A stretch of DNA of 64,000 nt, taken from Urophycis tenuis (taxonomy: Eukaryota > Chordata > Actinopteri > Gadiformes > Phycidae). Position numbers and translations under genes: made by a program. The notes beneath the pieces were generated by a model. That model was not told the DNA's origin, did no database searches, and saw only the letters and a list, made by a program, of their open reading frames with translations. Below, in pieces: positions 59,274 to 64,000 of the stretch. The stretch covers positions 1,983,501 to 2,047,500 of the forward strand of contig JAXIVH010000044.1 of assembly GCA_036785325.1 (NCBI GenBank), written 5' to 3'. Position 1 is the first letter of the stretch, and each line of letters begins with the position of its first letter.

Positions 59274-59347
59274 AGGTACTGCTAGGATTTGAACCCAGGG
59301 TCTCCTGTTTACTAGACAGGCACTTTAACCAGCTAAGCCACAGCACC
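59274..59347 (-). tRNA. tRNA-Thr (AGT)
   Basis: The 74-nt gene has GGTGCTG acceptor, loop CTAGTAA and T-arm GGGTTCAAATCCT with one G-U pair. Confidence 0.9.
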
Positions 59348-59873
59348 ACTTGGAGCTAAGGAGAGCTGCTTGAGCGAGCGATACTGTCCACTATACTAAC
59401 GAGGAGAGGGCATAGGAGCCCAGCAGTCCTCTAAGTCAAAGCGCAACGACTGGACGTCGACTTGGCACAGGAACCCCAAAAGCAGGACAGATTCATCGGA
59501 GGTTCTGAGTAGACCTAGAAGCAGATGGGTCAAACAAACAAAAACAAACAGCCATCCACTACCTGAGATTTTGCATCAATAAATGCCATCAAGGCGCATT
59601 GCTGCCTGCAGCAATTTGCGATTGAGGAATGACATAGACAAGATGTCAACCGTTCGCAAACAACAATCTTGCCCACAGTCCTTTCTACAAATGAACTGCG
59701 TTACCTTATTAATGAAGATGATGTCCTTGTTCGGTGCTGCTAACTAAACCAACAATCTCAGACATTTGAAAAGTTCATTCATGGTGGCATAAATTCCACA
59801 TCTAGTCAATTCCCCGTTGACAGCTGCAGTCAACGTAAGTTAAACTTTGGTATTTATTTTCCCACAAGCACAC
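59348..59873. other. spacer between tRNA-Thr and U1
   Basis: No RNA gene is recognised. It is conserved almost base for base at 63355-63881. Confidence 0.6.
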
Positions 59874-60037
59874 CAGGGGAGAGCGCGGACGCAGTCCCCC
59901 ACTACCAGAAATTTTGCAGTCGAGATTCCCACATGTGGGGAATTCGCAGGGGTCAGCACAACCGGAGTTCAATGGCTGAGCCGCACCCTGGGTGAACCAC
60001 CTTCTTGATCATGGTATCTCCCATGCCAGGTAAGTAT
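59874..60037 (-). ncRNA. U1 snRNA
   Basis: The 164-nt gene has the exact U1 length. The 5' end ATACTTACCTGGC pairs with 5' splice sites. GGGAGATACCATGATCA, the loops, TTTCTGG in place of the usual Sm-site ATTTGTGG (a deviation), and a CCCCTG 3' end follow. Several substitutions against the common vertebrate form make a variant U1 likely. U1 starts spliceosome assembly. Confidence 0.9.
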
Positions 60038-60081
60038 GCCCAGTACACGGCTCACATGCTGCACTGATTCTCTCACATAAG

Positions 60082-60098
60082 AGTCTACATCATGGTGC
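60082..60098 (-). promoter_or_regulatory. possible PSE of U1
   Basis: GCACCATGATGTAGACT lies 45-61 bases upstream of the U1 start, the place of the snRNA proximal sequence element. The match to the loose consensus is only partial. Confidence 0.35.
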
Positions 60099-60483
60099 TT
60101 ACATTTTACTGACCATTATGCCACAACTAACAAACTACAATCGTTATTGTGATATCTGCACCCGTAAGATACAATTCCAACACTCATTATTCGTAATATA
60201 ATGAGTGATCTTTTTTGTTTCATGCTTTGCTGTATTCGACTTCTGGGATTTTGCAGAAAGAAATGCCATCAAGGCTATTAAGCACAGGGAAAAGCGTGCC
60301 CCTGGTTGTGGGGTTTTAGGCTACCGTGGTCTCTGGACAACCCCGATTCATATTACCTCACAAACAGAGCGGCACACCGTCACCGGTGACACGGCATTTC
60401 TGGGACAATGCTGAATTGCACGGAGCAGCATTTGGAGCTGGAGGAGCTTTCAGAGGGAGAGAGCAATCATTTTCACAGTAATG
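60099..60483. other. spacer between U1 and U5
   Basis: No RNA gene is recognised. AAATGCCATCAAGGC at about 60261 repeats spacer sequence from 59580. Confidence 0.5.
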
Positions 60484-60605
60484 CAGAGCTCTGCCACATG
60501 GCAAAGCCCACCAGAAAAATTCCCTAAACTCTTGGGTGTTCCTCTCCACGGAAGTCTTTAGTAAAAGGCGAAAGGCTTGTACGATTTGTAGAGAAACCAG
60601 AGTTA
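60484..60605 (-). ncRNA. U5 snRNA
   Basis: The sequence ACTCTGGTTTCTCT, the invariant loop CGCCTTTTACTAAAGA, and CCGTGGAGAGGAAC identify U5. An AATTTTTCTGG Sm-like site follows, then a strong 10-bp 3' hairpin (60486-60509). The loop contacts exon ends in the spliceosome. The 5' end differs slightly from the usual ATACTCTGG. Confidence 0.88.
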
Positions 60606-60671
60606 ACACATTCGCCTGCTGCCACGGCCCGCCTGTCCCACTCGCCGGCTTGGTAAACTGCCCAACGGTGG

Positions 60672-60776
60672 CCCTCTATGTTTAATATGTAGTCCCCACA
60701 TAGAGGACATATCAGACATTAAGCTGATAAGAACAGATACTACCACTTGATCTTAGCCAAAAGGCAGAGAAGCGAT
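60672..60776 (-). ncRNA. U2 snRNA 5' fragment
   Basis: From 60776 the sequence ATCGCTTCTCTGCCTTTTGG and the following GTAGTATCTG (branch-site pairing) match U2 for about 100 bases, with an extra G before GTAGTA. It then changes into the region just upstream of U5. The Sm site and 3' stem-loops are absent, so it is a truncated relic. Confidence 0.85.
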
Positions 60777-60913
60777 GGCCAACAGCGGCCTGTGACGGAA
60801 CACGCACTGCCGATGGAGCAACCTCAACCTCTGGTCTTGCATGTCGTTGTGCACAACAACGCGCTACCTTTTGAAGCCGCGCCCCCGGGAAAACAACTGC
60901 TTGGAAATCGGGC

Positions 60914-60952
60914 TCCAGGATGACACGCACATTCGTGAAGCCTTCTATCTTT
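60914..60952 (+). ncRNA. U6 snRNA 3' fragment
   Basis: AGGATGACACGCACATTCGT and GAAGCCTTCTAT match the U6 3' third with a few changes. The 5' two thirds are missing. Confidence 0.8.
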
Positions 60953-61168
60953 ATCAGGATTTTAGAAAGTATTCTGACCCTTTACTCAGCACTTAGTTTT
61001 AGGGCCTTTGGCAGCAATGACAGCCTCAAGTCTTCTTTGGCATGATGCAACAAAATTTGCACACCAGGATTTGGGGCGTTTCTGCCATTCTTCTCTGCAG
61101 ATCCTGTCAAGCTCTGTCAGGTTGGATGGGGACCGTCGGTGGACAGCCATTTTCTGGTCTCTCTTTGG
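60953..61168 (+). mobile_element. DNA-transposon-like fish repeat fragment
   Basis: AGTATTCTGACCCTTTACTC and CTCTGTCAGGTTGGATGGGG are phrases I recall from a common fish DNA transposon, probably Tc1-like. Only a noncoding piece is present. Confidence 0.45.
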
Positions 61169-61333
61169 GCAGCGTTTTGATTTTGATGTCAAACCCTGCT
61201 GAAGAACCTTGGGAGAATGAGCATTGATGGGCTTCTTCTTGAGCGCCCACTGCAAAAACACAGCATGGTGTAGCCATGAGGAACACTTGTGACATGTAAT
61301 TACACCTAACAAGACTAGCCACAAGCACACGCA

Positions 61334-61352
61334 TTCCGATTGCGCCACAGAG
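61334..61352 (-). pseudogene. tRNA-Asn 5' fragment
   Basis: Only the acceptor 5' strand and D-arm start (GTCTCTGTGGCGCAATCGG) remain, followed by spacer. Confidence 0.75.
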
Positions 61353-61521
61353 ACTTGTGGAAGGTCTTGGTGTCTGTGTATCGTTGTACGCAAATGCCAA
61401 GTATGACAACATGAGGGAATTTTGCTCATTAGAAGAGGCGGATGCATGCAACATGAGGTGTCTTGGAGTTTTGATTGTCAAACGCTTGTTTCGTCGACTG
61501 TCATCACACTCAAAATGCACC

Positions 61522-61529
61522 CGTCCCTA

Positions 61530-61589
<60 letters not shown>

Positions 61590-61595
61590 AGAGAC
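61522..61595 (-). tRNA. tRNA-Asn (GTT)
   Basis: The complete 74-nt gene has one G-U at the base of the acceptor stem. It is the intact counterpart of the relic at 57536. Confidence 0.92.
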
Positions 61596-61777
61596 GTCAG
61601 GCAGCGGCTGCTGCTGGTGTCAGTGTATCGGCAAACAAAAGGCTAAGGACGTCAAAAGATGGCAATTTGATCATTAACTTTGTGTGGAACATACTGTTCT
61701 GGATGTCCAACAGCTGTTGTGTGCTTCCAGATCGGTGTGTGGGTCCCTCCAAAAGAACAGCTAAAAGGACTTTTATC

Positions 61778-61850
61778 GCCCGGCTAGCTCAGTCGGTAGA
61801 GCATGAGACTCTTAATCTCAGGGTCGTGGGTTCGAGCCCCACGTTGGGCG
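61778..61850 (+). tRNA. tRNA-Lys (CTT)
   Basis: The gene is identical to that at 57393; TTTT terminator at 61856-61859. Confidence 0.95.
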
Positions 61851-62103
61851 GTTCCTTTTGGGCAGCATTTTGATTTTGATGTCAAACACTGCTGAAGAAC
61901 CTTGGGAGAATCAGCATTTATAGGCTTCTTCTTGAACGCCGACTACAATAACACAGTATGGTGTAGCCATGAAGAAGTTAGGCTCAAAGGACTTGTGACA
62001 TGTAATTACACCTAACAACAAAGCTCCGGTTGAAATGATTCTGATATTTTTTTGGTGAAAAAAAAGCTGGCATCACAATGTAAACTAGGAGACAGGCAAT
62101 CAC

Positions 62104-62177
62104 AGGTACTGCTGGGAGTTGAACCCAGGGTCTCCTGTTTACAAGACAGGCGCTTTGACCAGCTAAGCCACAGTACC
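62104..62177 (-). tRNA. tRNA-Thr (TGT), second unit
   Basis: Identical to 58097-58170. Confidence 0.9.
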
Positions 62178-62295
62178 TCTGCTGTCATAGGGTGAACTTT
62201 CTCTGAAATTTGTCCAATGTAGCACTAGCTGATGTGCGTTAATAAAGAAAAAATGGCAAGGAAAAGGAATCGAAACGACTGGGAGTCTTAACTGC

Positions 62296-62368
62296 AGGTA
62301 CTGCTGGGATTTAGCCCAGGATCTCCTGTTTACTAGACAGGCACTTTAACCAGCTAAGCCACAGCACC
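62296..62368 (-). tRNA. tRNA-Thr (AGT) with damaged T-loop, second unit
   Basis: It has the same six-base T-loop as 58289-58361; probable pseudogene. Confidence 0.75.
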
Positions 62369-62613
62369 ACTGGCAGCCAAAGTGAACTTCTTGAGCTAAA
62401 AATTGAGAAAACAACAACCTCGGTCTGACATGATTCCTTGGATGCGTGAGAAAAATAAAGGTTGATTAAGTAGCACATCAGATAACACTCAGTACTTTTG
62501 GACTTTATCTCAGGAGATCCTGTGTACTTTGTATGCCCATTGTGTCACAAAGCATAGAGAGAAGATTGACAGAAAAGTACAGCAAACACCAGCATCATTT
62601 GCAAAGATTACTG

Positions 62614-62686
62614 CGCCAATTGTGGGGCTCAAACCCACAACCCTGAGAATAAGAGTCTCATGCTCTACCAACTGAGCTAACCGGGC
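62614..62686 (-). tRNA. tRNA-Lys (CTT), diverged, second unit
   Basis: One further acceptor mismatch (AAT for AAA near 62619) compared with 58607-58679. Confidence 0.72.
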
Positions 62687-63095
62687 TCGGACTCAACTGC
62701 TACGTTGCGTTTCGGAGAGAACCTTTAAAGTCCAAATGAGTTGTTGACAATTAACCAGAATGCTTTGCATGCCATGTCTTTTGTACAGTTCACTTGCTCC
62801 TTGCAAAGCTTTCAACTTTAATTTTGAACCCCAACTTTGAATATCTCCTCTGTTAGATTGGTTTGGATAGGTTAAGGGCCACAACACTTCAATAGAAAGA
62901 TTCTGATCAATGTTACAAAGGAATGCACTATTTGTGTGGCAAACAAACAATCAAAGGCTAAGTTATTCCTTCACAGAGGCAATCTCATAATATGCGATAG
63001 ACATGGGTTGCAAAAGGTCCGGTTTAGATGATTCCGATATTTTTTTGGTACACAGAAACTGGCATCACAATGTAAACTAGGAGAAGGGCAATGAC

Positions 63096-63169
63096 AGGTA
63101 CTGCTGGGAGTTGAACCCAGGGTCTCCTGTTTACTAGACAGGCGCTTTGACCAGCTAAGCCACAGTACC
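63096..63169 (-). tRNA. tRNA-Thr (AGT), second unit
   Basis: Identical to 59089-59162. Confidence 0.92.
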
Positions 63170-63280
63170 TCTGCTGTCGCTGAGTGAAATTTCTCTGAAA
63201 TTGGTCCAACGTGGCACTACCTGATGTGCGTTAATAAAGGAAAAATGGTAAGGAAAAGAATTGGAGTCTTACATAACTGC

Positions 63281-63354
63281 AGGTACTGCTAGGATTTGAA
63301 CCCAGGGTCTCCTGTTTACTAGACAGGCACTTTAACCAGCTAAGCCACAGCACC
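63281..63354 (-). tRNA. tRNA-Thr (AGT), second unit
   Basis: Identical to 59274-59347. Confidence 0.9.
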
Positions 63355-63881
63355 ACTTGGAGCTAAGGAGAGCTGCTTGAGCGAGCGATACTGTCCACTA
63401 TACTAACGAGGAGAGGGCATAGGAGCCCAGCAGTCCTCTAATTCAAAGCGCAACGACTGGACGTCGACTTGGCACAGGAACCCCAAAAGCAGGACAGATT
63501 CATCGGAGGTTCTGAGTAGACCTAGAAGCAGATGGGTCAAACAAACAAAAACAAACAGCCATCCACTACCTGAGATTTTGCATCAATAAATGCCATCAAG
63601 GCGCATTGCTGCCTGCAGCAATTTGCGATTGAGGAATTACATAGACAAGATGTCAACCGTTCGCAAACAACAATCTTGCCCACAGTCCTTTCTACAAATG
63701 AACTGCGTTACCTTATTAATGAAGATGATGTCCTTGTTCGGTGCTGCTAACTAAACCAACAATCTCAGACATTTGAAAAGTTCATTCATGGTGGCGTTAA
63801 ATTCCACATCTAGTCAATTCCCCGTTGACAGCTGCAGTCAACGTAAGTTAAACTTTGGTATTTATTTTCCCACAAGCACAC

Positions 63882-64000
63882 CAGGGGAGAGCGCGGACGC
63901 AGTCCCCCACTACCAGAAATTTTGCAGTCGAGATTCCCACATGTGGGGAATTCGCAGGGGTCAGCACAACCGGAGTGCAATGGCTGAGCCTCACCCTGGG
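63882..64000 (-). ncRNA. U1 snRNA, partial at the window edge
   Basis: The 3' 119 bases of a second U1, with two differences from 59874-60037 seen (GAGTGCAATGG and GCCTCACC). The 5' end lies outside the window. Confidence 0.9.

Larger units (their letters stand above)
57541..64000. repeat. tandem tRNA/snRNA unit of about 4007 bp
   Basis: Landmarks recur at a fixed offset: Lys 57771/61778, Thr 58097/62104, Lys 58607/62614, Thr 59274/63281, and U1 59874/63882 (offset 4007-4008). Spacers match almost base for base. The first unit runs to about 61546; the second is cut by the window end. Confidence 0.95.

Noticed and set aside
60200..60480. Possible U4 or 5S rRNA in the U1-U5 spacer
   Set aside because: None of the diagnostic U4 or 5S segments could be found on either strand.

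Overview
This is a gene-poor, repeat-dominated piece of a vertebrate genome, almost certainly a teleost fish. The sequence shows a Rex3-type LINE with a GATG tail, L2-type LINEs, many hAT elements, a Ty3/gypsy element with the domain order typical of fish Gmr1, intron-containing transposon exons, and vertebrate U1, U2, U5 and U6 snRNA and tRNA sequences. I found no convincing single-copy host protein gene; nearly every long reading frame belongs to a transposon.

Layout. 1-1513 is the right part of a THAP-domain (Kolobok-like) DNA transposon inserted at a TTAA. From about 1518 to 28625 the backbone is a satellite with a 214-bp period, about 40 units in all. Six roughly 810-bp blocks in the array (13.6, 16.8, 20.3, 22.9, 24.7 and 26.5 kb) each carry the same 504-bp splice-flanked transposon exon on the minus strand. 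The array was entered at 1814/13115 by an L2-like LINE. That LINE was in turn hit by a hAT element (10194-11606) and by a young Gmr1-like LTR retrotransposon (3261-9951), whose two LTRs read as identical and whose pol has one in-frame stop.

27.4-43.1 kb is a patchwork: two related TGTAACC-ended elements, an inverted-repeat element with one split 75-bp arm, a large decayed hAT (about 31.13-39.52 kb) holding a smaller hAT and an endonuclease/RT LINE with a C-terminal CCHC finger, and a Rex3 copy with a 13-bp target-site duplication.

43.5-53 kb holds two decayed copies of an uncharacterised protein family. Its conserved acidic motifs look to me like a PIN/FEN-type nuclease. Between the copies lie nested hAT elements with perfect 8-bp duplications. 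A second L2-like LINE fills 53055-56708.

52.97-64 kb is an RNA-gene region: tRNA-Asn, tRNA-Lys and tRNA-Thr genes and relics, U1 and U5 snRNA genes, a U2 5' fragment and a U6 3' fragment. They sit in a tandem unit of about 4007 bp, present once completely and once cut by the window edge. This mixed Pol III/snRNA tandem unit, the satellite with its captured exon, and the nuclease-like family are the most interesting items. All assignments come from reading motifs; no database search was run.
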